DNA from: Caulobacterales bacterium
Lineage (GTDB): Bacteria > Pseudomonadota > Alphaproteobacteria > Caulobacterales > Caulobacteraceae
Direction of reading: 5' to 3'
DNA: 64,000 bases
Assembly (NCBI GenBank): GCA_019510435.1
Contig: JAEKKJ010000013.1
Location: 62,001-126,000 of the forward strand
Position 1 is the stretch's first letter. Each line of letters starts with the position of its first letter. Positions 48,952 to 56,599 of this stretch are shown piece after piece. The position numbers and the translations under genes were made by a program. The notes beneath the pieces are model-generated. The model saw only the letters and a list, made by a program, of their open reading frames with translations, searched no databases and was not told where the DNA came from.

Positions 48952-49868
48952 CTGGGTGACTCCGTGACGAGCTGGCGGAGCGCGCGGCCCAGGCGGGCCA
49001 CGGCGGCGATCTTGTCGAGGAAGGGCAGGGCGATCGGCGGGCCCATGTCGGTCTTGTTGACGTCCACGACGTAGATCAGCCCCGAGACGCGATCGCGCAG
49101 GACGTCGAGGCCGCCCCAGTCGAGCCCCATGGCCCGCGCAAAGGCGCCCAGCTTGTCGATCTCCGCGTCCGAGAACACGTCCCGTGGCCGCGCGAGGCTG
49201 GCGCTCGAGTTGTGGTTGGCGAAGCGGTCCTGCGCCGGCCGCCGCTTGACGAACACCAGCACAGGCTTGCCGCCGACGATCGGCGTGCGCAGGTCCACCG
49301 CCAGGCCGTCTTCGACATTGTCGATCAGGCGCTGGTAGGTGCGCCCCGGGCGCGGCGGTATGGGCAGGCTGACCAGGCGCCCGTCATGGACGCCGTTGGC
49401 CTCGCCCTTTTCCACCGCCGGGCCGACGCCCAGCGCCGGGTCCACGGAGAGCTGGTAGCCGAACACCTGCTCGAACACACGGGCGACGTGGCTCTTGGAG
49501 ATGTCGACGCAGCCGTAGTTGAAGGCGCGCAAATGCCAGTGGGCCGGCGGCCGTCCGCAGGTGGCGTCCTCGAAGTAGAAACTGGCGGTGGCGTCCTGCG
49601 GCGCGCGGGCGATGCCCACCCCGTTCCAGGCGGCCGCGGCCCAGATCAGGTACCACGGACGCGGCCGGTCCGGTTCGAACCAGACCTTGGGGCCCGGCCG
49701 GCGCAGGCGGTTGAACAGCATGCGGCCGCGGATCGCCAGGTAGAGGCCGAACCAGTTGGCGGCCTCGGTGGCCAGCGCCCGGTCCAGCGGGATCACCGCC
49801 CCGGTCTTCCTGACCGTGAGCGTGCGGCCACGCAGCGCGACATCGGAGGTCCATGGCGTGTCGCTCAT
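48948..49868 (-). CDS. Uncharacterised protein, ATP-grasp-like
   Basis: 306 residues. No confident family. The second half reads like an ATP-grasp domain: TYQRLIDNVEDGLAVDLRTP, GGKPVLVFVKRRPAQDRF, then LDWGGLDVLRDRVSGLIYVV and DVNKTDMGPP, where Asp and Asn would hold metal. The N-terminal third has an Arg/Trp-rich segment (FEPDRPRPWYLIWAAAAWNG). It overlaps both neighbours by 4 nt. It could be a ligase of an unknown small-molecule pathway. Confidence 0.6.
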   Translation of the reverse strand: MSDTPWTSDVALRGRTLTVRKTGAVIPLDRALATEAANWFGLYLAIRGRMLFNRLRRPGPKVWFEPDRPRPWYLIWAAAAWNGVGIARAPQDATASFYFEDATCGRPPAHWHLRAFNYGCVDISKSHVARVFEQVFGYQLSVDPALGVGPAVEKGEANGVHDGRLVSLPIPPRPGRTYQRLIDNVEDGLAVDLRTPIVGGKPVLVFVKRRPAQDRFANHNSSASLARPRDVFSDAEIDKLGAFARAMGLDWGGLDVLRDRVSGLIYVVDVNKTDMGPPIALPFLDKIAAVARLGRALRQLVTESPR

Positions 49869-50374
49869 GACCGGACCAGGGCCGGCTTGGCGGGGGCGAA
49901 GATCGCCGCCACCCGCGCCAGGAACTCGCCGAACTCGCGGCGGCGGAAGACGCCCAGCATCAGCACCGAGGCGCCCAGGTTGATGCAGGCGGCGACGAAC
50001 AGCCCGCCGCCGTCGTGGTTGGGGTCCGTGCCGAGCGGCGTGAAGATGTGGAAGCTGACCGCCCCCGCCATCACCAGGAAGCCGGCGAGGGCGCCGGCCG
50101 CCTGCAGGTGCCGCAGCCGCGGCGCGATGCCGACGACCAGCAGTCCCGAGGCCAAGAGCTCGATGGAGCCGATGACGTACTGCGAGAACAGCCCGGTGTG
50201 GGCGAAGAGGCCCGGCAGGCCGATGTCGGTCGCCCAGCCGTTCAGCAGGCCGAAGATCACCTGGGTCTTGGGATGGTCGGTGAACTTGTAGCGCAGGCTG
50301 TCGATGAAGACGGCCGACATGAAGAGGGCCAGCCCATGCGGGAGCAGCCCGCGAGCGCGAGAGGCGAGAGTCAT
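49865..50374 (-). CDS. Four-helix membrane protein, DoxX-like
   Basis: 169 residues from the ATG at 50374. Four hydrophobic segments: LLPHGLALFMSAVFI, SQYVIGSIELLASGLLVVGI, AAGALAGFLVMAGAVSFHIF and GGLFVAACINLGASVLMLGV. This layout suits DoxX/DUF417-like inner-membrane proteins. It lies in the YHS operon with 4-nt overlaps on both sides. Function not known. Confidence 0.65.
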   Translation of the reverse strand: MTLASRARGLLPHGLALFMSAVFIDSLRYKFTDHPKTQVIFGLLNGWATDIGLPGLFAHTGLFSQYVIGSIELLASGLLVVGIAPRLRHLQAAGALAGFLVMAGAVSFHIFTPLGTDPNHDGGGLFVAACINLGASVLMLGVFRRREFGEFLARVAAIFAPAKPALVRS

Positions 50375-50841
50375 TTGAGCACCTGCGGCCAGTTGTGATC
50401 GCCCTTGGCGATGTTTCCGGGGATGTCGGCCGCCCAGCGCTCCTGAATCTTGCGGTCGTAATTCAGGTAGAGCCTGCCGCCCACGACCTTCCAGGCGAGC
50501 GGGTCGCCCTTGGCCGTGTAGTTGTGGGCCACCGCCCAGGCGCAATAGCCGCCGTACTGCGGCAGGAAGGCTTCCGGGCCGGCCTTGAACCGGGCGAGGT
50601 TCTGGGCGGAGGCGAAGCGGTATTCCGCGCCTTTGTAGGTGGTCGTGAACTGAGGGTCGCCCTTGGCGGGCTGGCCGCCGAAGTAGCTGACGGGGTCGTA
50701 GCCCTCGAGCGCCAGCCGGGTCAGCGGCGGGGTGTAGATCTCGGGCTTGGCGGCCAGGGCCGGGTGGCCCGCCACGGTCACCGGCAGCGCGATCGCGAAC
50801 GCGGCGGCGAGGGCTCTCAGGTTCAGGGTTCTGGTTTTCAA
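50371..50841 (-). CDS. Exported YHS-domain protein
   Basis: 156 residues from a TTG at 50841, 7 nt after GGGAGGA; no ATG fits the signal peptide. Signal peptide ALAAAFAIALPVTVAGHPALAA, then the YHS core LALEGYDPVSYFGGQPAKGD, FTTTYKGAEYRFASAQNLAR and YGGYCAWAVAHNY. YHS domains bind metals (Cu or heme-linked). First gene of the YHS-DoxX-like-ATP-grasp-like-MBL operon. Confidence 0.85.
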   Translation of the reverse strand: MKTRTLNLRALAAAFAIALPVTVAGHPALAAKPEIYTPPLTRLALEGYDPVSYFGGQPAKGDPQFTTTYKGAEYRFASAQNLARFKAGPEAFLPQYGGYCAWAVAHNYTAKGDPLAWKVVGGRLYLNYDRKIQERWAADIPGNIAKGDHNWPQVLK

Positions 50842-50989
50842 TTGAGCGTCCTCCCAGTGCCGCCGCCGTCGCGACGCGACCGAACTGCCGGTCGAGCTGA
50901 GAGGTACCTGCGAGCCCCCGCGGGCGCTCATGCCGAAAGGTTATTGATACGGGGAGGCTGTGGAGCCTATTGCTGGCCGATCGCGTCGG

Positions 50990-51889
50990 TCAGGTCGTCG
51001 CCTGAGCCTTCACGTGCTCGACCACCTGCGCATGGGTGGCGAACCAGGCGCCCTTGGCGCGGCCCAGGCGGATCAGCTCCTCCAGGATCCAGATGCGCGA
51101 GCGGGCGCCGATGATGTGCGGGTGCAGGGTCAGCTGGAAGAGGCCGCCCTCGGCGGCGGCGGCCTCCAGCTCGCGGCGGAAGATGTCGAAGACCTGCGCC
51201 GGCGGCGTGTAGGGGGGCAGGCCCGAGAACCGGTTCATGCCGAAGTAGACGGCGTCGTCGCGGATCCACTCCACCGGCAGCTCGACCACGCCGGTCGGCT
51301 CTCCGTCCATGAGCAGCTCGTAGCAGTCGTCGTCGGCCATGAGCGAGCTGTCGTAGGCCAGGCCCATCTCGCAGACGATCCGCAGGGTGTGAGGGCTGAA
51401 GTCCCAGGACGGCGTGCGCAGGCCCATGGGCCGCTGTCCGCTGACCTGCTCCAGCACCTCGGCGGCGCGCAGCATCAGGTCGCGCTCGGCCTCGTAGGGC
51501 AGGGTGGAGTTCAGCTCATGGATCCAGCCGTGGATGCCGATCTCATGGCCCTCGGCCACCACCCGTCGCTGCTCGTCGGGGTGCAGCAGGGCCGAGACCG
51601 CGGGGACGAAGAAGCTGGCCGGCGTGGCGTCACGGGCCAGGATCTCCAGGATGCGCGGCACCCCGCGGCGGCTTCCGAACTGGCCCCAGCTCTGGCGGCT
51701 GATGGAGCGGCCGCCTTCGCGCAGGTCGTTGGTCTCATGGTCGCTGTCGAAGGAGAGGGCGATGGCGAACGGCGCGCCGCCGGGCCAGGCCGTGGGGGCG
51801 AGGCGGCGGCCCGCGCGCACGCGATCCACCAGCGCGCGCCAGGTCGCCTCCGGCCATTGCCACGGCTGCAGGTCGGGCTCTTCGGCCAT
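50990..51889 (-). CDS. Polysaccharide deacetylase/cyclic-imide-hydrolase-like protein
   Basis: 299 residues from the ATG at 51889. NodB-fold metal site: ALSFDSDHETND (Asp-Asp), HEIGIHGWIHELNST (two His) and LRTPSWDFSPHTL. It resembles the HpPgdA/cyclic-imidase branch, which includes imide hydrolases as well as deacetylases. Given neighbouring peptide-processing genes (M14 peptidase, gamma-glutamyltransferase), opening of a cyclic imide is an option; this is inference. Four bp downstream of the SDR stop. Confidence 0.83.
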   Translation of the reverse strand: MAEEPDLQPWQWPEATWRALVDRVRAGRRLAPTAWPGGAPFAIALSFDSDHETNDLREGGRSISRQSWGQFGSRRGVPRILEILARDATPASFFVPAVSALLHPDEQRRVVAEGHEIGIHGWIHELNSTLPYEAERDLMLRAAEVLEQVSGQRPMGLRTPSWDFSPHTLRIVCEMGLAYDSSLMADDDCYELLMDGEPTGVVELPVEWIRDDAVYFGMNRFSGLPPYTPPAQVFDIFRRELEAAAAEGGLFQLTLHPHIIGARSRIWILEELIRLGRAKGAWFATHAQVVEHVKAQATT

Positions 51890-51893
51890 GACG

Positions 51894-52646
51894 CTAGTGA
51901 CCTCCGTTGACCGACAGGATCTCGCCGCTGATGAAGCTGGCCTCGTCGGACGCCAGGAAGAACACCGCGTTGGCGATGTCCTGCGGCGTGCCGAAGCGGC
52001 GCAGCGCAATGCCCTCCAGCAGGGCGCGCTGGCGCTCGGGCGTGAAGGCCGCCCACTGGGCCTCGGTGCTCTGGTTGGTGCGCACGAAGCCCGGCGCCAC
52101 GGCGTTCACCCGGATGCCGAAGGGCCCCAGCTCATGCGCCAGCTGGCGGGTCAGGCCCACCAGCGCGTGCTTGGCGGCGCAGTAGGCCTGCACCCCGGTG
52201 AGCGAGGCGCGGAGGGCCGCGCCCGACGCGATGTTCACCACCGCCCCGCGGCCGGCGGCCTTCATCGCCGGCGCCACGGCGCGGCTGAGGGCCATGGCCG
52301 CGCCCAGGTTCACCGCCACCACCTGGTCCCAGGCCGCGTCCGTGACCGCCTCGATGGGCTGGAAGCTCTGCCCGGCCACGCCGCCGGCGTTGTTGACCAG
52401 GACGTCCACCGCCTGGCCGGCCTGCTGCTCGACCGCGGCGATCCAGGCGGCGCCCGCGGCGCGGTCCGTCAGGTCGGCCACCTGCGTCGAGATGGCGGTG
52501 GCGCGGCCGAGCTCGGCCAGGGCCTCGGCGCGGATATCGCAGCCGAACACGCGGTCGCCGCTCGCGACGAAGCGCTCGGCGATGGCGCGGCCGAAGCCGA
52601 TCGCCGCGCCGCTGACAGCGACCACCCGGCCGCCGGGCGCGCTCAT
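51894..52646 (-). CDS. SDR-family oxidoreductase
   Basis: 250 residues from the ATG at 52646 (MSAPGGRVVAVSG), 10 bp after the IclR stop; a longer start would overlap the IclR gene. Cofactor loop VVAVSGAAIGFGRAIAERFV, DVLVNNAGG, NIASGAALRASLTGVQAYCA with Y-x3-K and a VNGGH tail. NAD(P)-dependent; in the IclR-headed operon. Confidence 0.87.
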   Translation of the reverse strand: MSAPGGRVVAVSGAAIGFGRAIAERFVASGDRVFGCDIRAEALAELGRATAISTQVADLTDRAAGAAWIAAVEQQAGQAVDVLVNNAGGVAGQSFQPIEAVTDAAWDQVVAVNLGAAMALSRAVAPAMKAAGRGAVVNIASGAALRASLTGVQAYCAAKHALVGLTRQLAHELGPFGIRVNAVAPGFVRTNQSTEAQWAAFTPERQRALLEGIALRRFGTPQDIANAVFFLASDEASFISGEILSVNGGH

Positions 52647-52656
52647 CGCGGCCCCG

Positions 52657-53427
52657 TCACGACGGGCCGGCGCCAAGCGCCTTGGAGATGGCGCCCGCGG
52701 CGCGCTGGACCGCGGCGATGACGATCTCGCGCTTGTCGTGGAAGCGATTGGTCACGCAGCCCACGTTGAGCACCGCGATTGCTGCGCCCGCCGCGTCCCG
52801 GACCGGCGTCGCCAGGCCCGTTCCGCCCAGGGCGAACTCCTCCATGACGATCGCATAGCCCTCCCGCCGGGCCTGGCCGATCATCGCCAGGATGCGGTCG
52901 CGATCGGTGATGGTGTGCGGCGTCAGGGCCGGGTAGGGGCCATCGCCCAGCAGCTCCAGCCAGTCCGCCTCGGGCCGCCCGGAGATCAGGGTCCGGCCGA
53001 TGGCCGTGCAATAGAGCGGGATCGGCCGGTTGGTGTCGGTGTCGTAGCGGACGTCGAGGTTGGCCACGACCTTGGCGAGGTGGCGCGCCTGGCCGCGCTG
53101 GCCGAAGACGCCGAGGGTGGTGGTCTCGCCCACCTCTTCGCTCAGCGCCTCCATGACCGGCCGGGCCACCGCCGTCAGCCGCGCATAGGGCTGGGCGACC
53201 CAGCCGAAGGCGCCGGCGCGGAAGTCGGGGCTGAGGAAATACCGGTCGTTGTCGTTGTCGCGATAGGCGTAGCCGCGGTTCACCAGCGTACGCAGGAGCA
53301 TCAGGGTGCTGCTCTTGGGCGCGCTCAGGCTGCCCGTGGCCTCACTGAGCGATGCGCCGCTGTCCGCGCCGGCGAGGAACTCCACGAGCTCGAGCACGCG
53401 GGCGGCGGATCGTACATTTTCGGTCAT
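52657..53427 (-). CDS. IclR-family transcriptional regulator
   Basis: 256 residues from the ATG at 53427; ATGs at 53442 and 53460 are in frame too and none has a clear ribosome site. N-terminal winged helix: AARVLELVEFLAGADSGASL, SEATGSLSAPKSSTLMLLRT. The C-terminal effector domain has PLYCTAIGRTLISG and GGTGLATPVRDAAGAAIAVL. Divergent from the M14 peptidase. A perfect palindrome at 53614-53633, repeated before the TonB gene, is its probable operator. Confidence 0.88.
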   Translation of the reverse strand: MTENVRSAARVLELVEFLAGADSGASLSEATGSLSAPKSSTLMLLRTLVNRGYAYRDNDNDRYFLSPDFRAGAFGWVAQPYARLTAVARPVMEALSEEVGETTTLGVFGQRGQARHLAKVVANLDVRYDTDTNRPIPLYCTAIGRTLISGRPEADWLELLGDGPYPALTPHTITDRDRILAMIGQARREGYAIVMEEFALGGTGLATPVRDAAGAAIAVLNVGCVTNRFHDKREIVIAAVQRAAGAISKALGAGPS

Positions 53428-53613
53428 ATATGTGAATTTCATTTCCAGGCTTGAACGCATTGTCACGTCCGGCCCCGGTCCGGTCAATGGGCCGCCGGTG
53501 CGGAAGAGGCCCCGCGCCAAACGTTGTCCTGTGGCGCGGCCCGCCTGTCGAGACCCTTGTTCGCCGAGGGCATCGGACGCCCGCGCCGGTCTCCAACCTG
53601 GGCTTGTGCTGAC

Positions 53614-53633
53614 TCCAACAGGTTCTTGTTGGA
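53614..53633. promoter_or_regulatory. Palindrome TCCAACA-N6-TGTTGGA, probable IclR operator 1
   Basis: Perfect seven-base arms lie in the 263-bp gap between iclR and the M14 peptidase gene, 57 bp before the peptidase ATG. The same arms occur at 56507-56527 before the TonB receptor. The rest of the gap holds no gene that I can see. Confidence 0.7.
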
Positions 53634-53690
53634 CGGACTCAGGCTTGCCGCGGTTCAATCCCGCGGGCCTTTCCGGGCGGGGAGTTCGTG

Positions 53691-56459
53691 ATGCGTAGAC
53701 TTGTTCTCATGGGCGCGGTCGCCGCCGTCTGCTGGCCGTTCGCCGCCGCCGGGGCCGACCACATCACCACGCCCAAGGAGGCGCTGGGCCATGAGCTGGG
53801 CGAGGACTACTTCCTGGCCAGCTACAGCCAGCTGGAGACCTACTGGAAGACCCTGGCCAGCCAGTCGGACCGGGCCAAGCTGGTGGAGATCGGCAAGACC
53901 GCCGAGGGCCGGCCGCAGTACATGATGATCGTCTCCTCGCCCGCCAACATGAAGCAGCTGGACCGCTACAAGGCGATCGCCGCGCGGCTGGCCAAGGCGC
54001 AGGGGCTCAGCGCCGAAGAAGCCCACGCCCTGGCCAAGGACGGCAAGGCGGTGGTGTGGATCGACGGCGGCCTGCACGCCTCCGAGGTGGAGCCGGCCCA
54101 GGCGCTGATGCTGGCGGTCTACAAGGCGCTGACCGACAACGATCCGGAGTGGATGCGCATCCTGGACGACACCATCATCCTGTTCGCCCAGGACAACCCG
54201 GATGGCCAGGAGCTGCTGGCCAACTGGTACATGCGCAATCCGGACCCGACGAAGCGGGTGGGCGGCGTCTCGACGGTTCCGAGCCCGCTGGCCAATACGC
54301 CGCAGCTATATCACAAGTATATCGGTCACGATAACAACCGCGACTTCTACATGTCGACGCAGCCGGAAAGCACCAACATCAATCGGGTGAATTTCCGCGA
54401 GTGGTTCCCGCAGATTATCTACAATCACCACCAGACGGGACCGCAGGGCGCGATCGTGTTCATGCCGCCGTTCCGCGATCCCTTCAACTACAACTACGAC
54501 CCGCTGATCATGACCGAGCTGAGCGAAGCCGGGGCGGCCATGCACAGCCGGCTGGTGGGCGAGGACAAGCCGGGTTCCACCATGCGCAGCGGCGCGGCCT
54601 ATTCCACCTGGTTCAACGGCAGCCTGCGAACGATCTCCTACTTCCACAATTCCATCGGCATCCTGACCGAGATCATCGGCAACCCGACCCCGATGCCGGT
54701 GCCGCTGGTGGCCCGGAACCAGCTGCCGCACAACGACCTGCCGATGCCGGTGGCGCCGCAGACGTGGCATCTGCGCCAGTCGATCGACTATTCGATGTCG
54801 ATGAACCGCAGCCTGCTGGACTACGCCAGCCGCAACCGCGAGCGGCTGCTGTTCAACATCTACAAGATGGGCGCGGACTCCATCGCCCGCGGCTCGACCG
54901 ACAGCTGGACCGTCACCAGCCACGACATCGAGCAGCTGGAAGCCGCCGCCAAGGGCAAGGCCGCGCCGCCGCAGGGCGGGATCGACCCGGCGTTGTATGA
55001 CGCGGTCCTGCGTGATCCGGCCAAGCGCGATCCGCGGGGCTACATCCTGTCCGCCGACCAGCCGGACTTCCCCACGGCGGTGAAGTTCCTCAACGCCCTG
55101 ATCAAGACCGGGGTGACGGTCCAGAAGGCCACCGCGCCGTTCAAGGTGGGCGGGCACAGCTATCCGGCCGGATCCTATGTGGTGCTGGCGGCCCAGGCCT
55201 ACCGGCCGCAGGTGCTGGACATGTTCGAGCCGCAGGACCACCCGCAGGACTTCGAATATCCGGGCGGCCCGCCGGTGCGGCCCTACGACACCACCGGCTA
55301 CACCCTGGCCTACCAGATGGGCGTGACGTTCGACCGGGTGCTGGAGGGCTTCAGTGGCCCGTTTCAGCCGGTCGAGGGCCTGATCGCGCCGCCGGCGGCC
55401 AAGGTCGTCGGTTCCGGCAAGGCGGGCTGGCTGGTGAGCCACCAGATCAACGACGCTTTCGTGCTGGCCAACCGGCTGACCAAGGCGGGCGTCGCGGCCT
55501 ATTGGGTCGATGGCCCCAGCCAGGCAGGCGGCCACGACCTGGGGCGCGGCGCCCTGTGGGTCCCGGCGAACCCGGCCGCCCGAGCCATCGTCGCCCGCGC
55601 TGCCGGCGACCTCGGCGTCACCGCCTATGCGGCCGACACGGCGCCCAAGGGGCCGCTGACCCGCCTGAAGGCGCCGCGGATCGCCCTGGTGGACGTCTAT
55701 GGCGGCAGCATGCCGTCCGGCTGGGACCGGTGGCTCCTGGAGCAATTCGAGTTCCCGTACACCGTGGTCTATCCCCAGCGCCTGGACGCGGGCCAGCTGC
55801 GCAAGGACTTCGACGTGGTGCTGCTGCCCGACAGCCTGGGCATTCCGTCCCACGGCCAGAAGCTGGTGCGCCGCGGTCCGGGCCAGCCGAAGCCCGAGGA
55901 GATCCCGGCGGAATATCGGGGCTGGCTGGGTTCCGTCACCGCCGACAAGACCGCCCCGCAGCTGGCGGCGTTCCTCAAGGCGGGCGGCGTCGTCATCGCC
56001 GTGGGCGATTCCACGGGCATCGCCGACATGCTGAAGGTCCCGGTGGCCGACCCGCTGGTGGAGACGGCGGACGGCAAGACGCGGCCGCTGCCGAACACCA
56101 GGTTCTACATCCCCGGCTCGATCCTCAGGGCGCAGGTCGACCAGAGCCATCCGCTGGCCTATGGCGTGCCGGCGACCGTGCCGCTCTTCTTCGATTCAAG
56201 CCCGGTCTTCAGCGTGCCCGCGGACGCCAAGGGCGTGCGGGCCGTGGCCAGCTTCACGACGGCCGCGCCGCTGATGAGCGGCTGGGCGTTTGGCCAGGAG
56301 CACCTGAAGGGCGCCGACGCCATCGTCGACGCCTGTGTCGATGGCGGTCACCTGCTGCTGATGGGTCCGGAGGTGAACCAGCGGGCCCAGTCGCACGCGG
56401 CGTTCAAGTTCCTGTTCAACGGGCTCTACTACCGGCCCCCGGCGCGCGCCTGCAGCTGA
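53691..56459 (+). CDS. Exported M14-family zinc carboxypeptidase with C-terminal amidotransferase-like domain
   Basis: 922 residues from the ATG at 53691, with GGGGAG 6 nt upstream. Signal peptide ending near FAAAGA. M14 zinc site: WIDGGLHASEVEP (His and Glu of HxxE), then FAQDNPDGQE, GHDNNRDFY and YNHHQTGPQG. A second part from about 630 (PRIALVDVYGGSMPSGWDRW, FLKAGGVVIAVGDST) looks like a class I glutamine-amidotransferase/ThuA-type fold common in large M14 proteins. Periplasmic peptide trimming before uptake is likely; first gene of the plus-strand IclR locus. Confidence 0.9.
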   Translation: MRRLVLMGAVAAVCWPFAAAGADHITTPKEALGHELGEDYFLASYSQLETYWKTLASQSDRAKLVEIGKTAEGRPQYMMIVSSPANMKQLDRYKAIAARLAKAQGLSAEEAHALAKDGKAVVWIDGGLHASEVEPAQALMLAVYKALTDNDPEWMRILDDTIILFAQDNPDGQELLANWYMRNPDPTKRVGGVSTVPSPLANTPQLYHKYIGHDNNRDFYMSTQPESTNINRVNFREWFPQIIYNHHQTGPQGAIVFMPPFRDPFNYNYDPLIMTELSEAGAAMHSRLVGEDKPGSTMRSGAAYSTWFNGSLRTISYFHNSIGILTEIIGNPTPMPVPLVARNQLPHNDLPMPVAPQTWHLRQSIDYSMSMNRSLLDYASRNRERLLFNIYKMGADSIARGSTDSWTVTSHDIEQLEAAAKGKAAPPQGGIDPALYDAVLRDPAKRDPRGYILSADQPDFPTAVKFLNALIKTGVTVQKATAPFKVGGHSYPAGSYVVLAAQAYRPQVLDMFEPQDHPQDFEYPGGPPVRPYDTTGYTLAYQMGVTFDRVLEGFSGPFQPVEGLIAPPAAKVVGSGKAGWLVSHQINDAFVLANRLTKAGVAAYWVDGPSQAGGHDLGRGALWVPANPAARAIVARAAGDLGVTAYAADTAPKGPLTRLKAPRIALVDVYGGSMPSGWDRWLLEQFEFPYTVVYPQRLDAGQLRKDFDVVLLPDSLGIPSHGQKLVRRGPGQPKPEEIPAEYRGWLGSVTADKTAPQLAAFLKAGGVVIAVGDSTGIADMLKVPVADPLVETADGKTRPLPNTRFYIPGSILRAQVDQSHPLAYGVPATVPLFFDSSPVFSVPADAKGVRAVASFTTAAPLMSGWAFGQEHLKGADAIVDACVDGGHLLLMGPEVNQRAQSHAAFKFLFNGLYYRPPARACS

Positions 56460-56506
56460 GCCGGCGGGCCGGGGCGGGACCATTCACCACTCGCCCTGAT
56501 GGAAAG

Positions 56507-56527
56507 GTCCAACACCAGTTGTTGGAC
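56507..56527. promoter_or_regulatory. Palindrome GTCCAACA-N5-TGTTGGAC, probable IclR operator 2
   Basis: Perfect eight-base arms lie between the M14 gene and the TonB receptor, 72 bp before the receptor ATG. It implies a separate, IclR-controlled promoter for the receptor. Confidence 0.7.
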
Positions 56528-56599
56528 GTGCGGGGCCAATCACGACAGATTTGCAGCATGAAGCCGTTTGCGAGGCTTCGGGGGTAAGTGGGGATAATC

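Noticed and set aside
53651..53672. GCGGTTCAATCCCGCG, resembling a tRNA T-arm
   Set aside because: No acceptor, D or anticodon arms can be drawn around it; it is a small GC hairpin in the iclR/peptidase gap.
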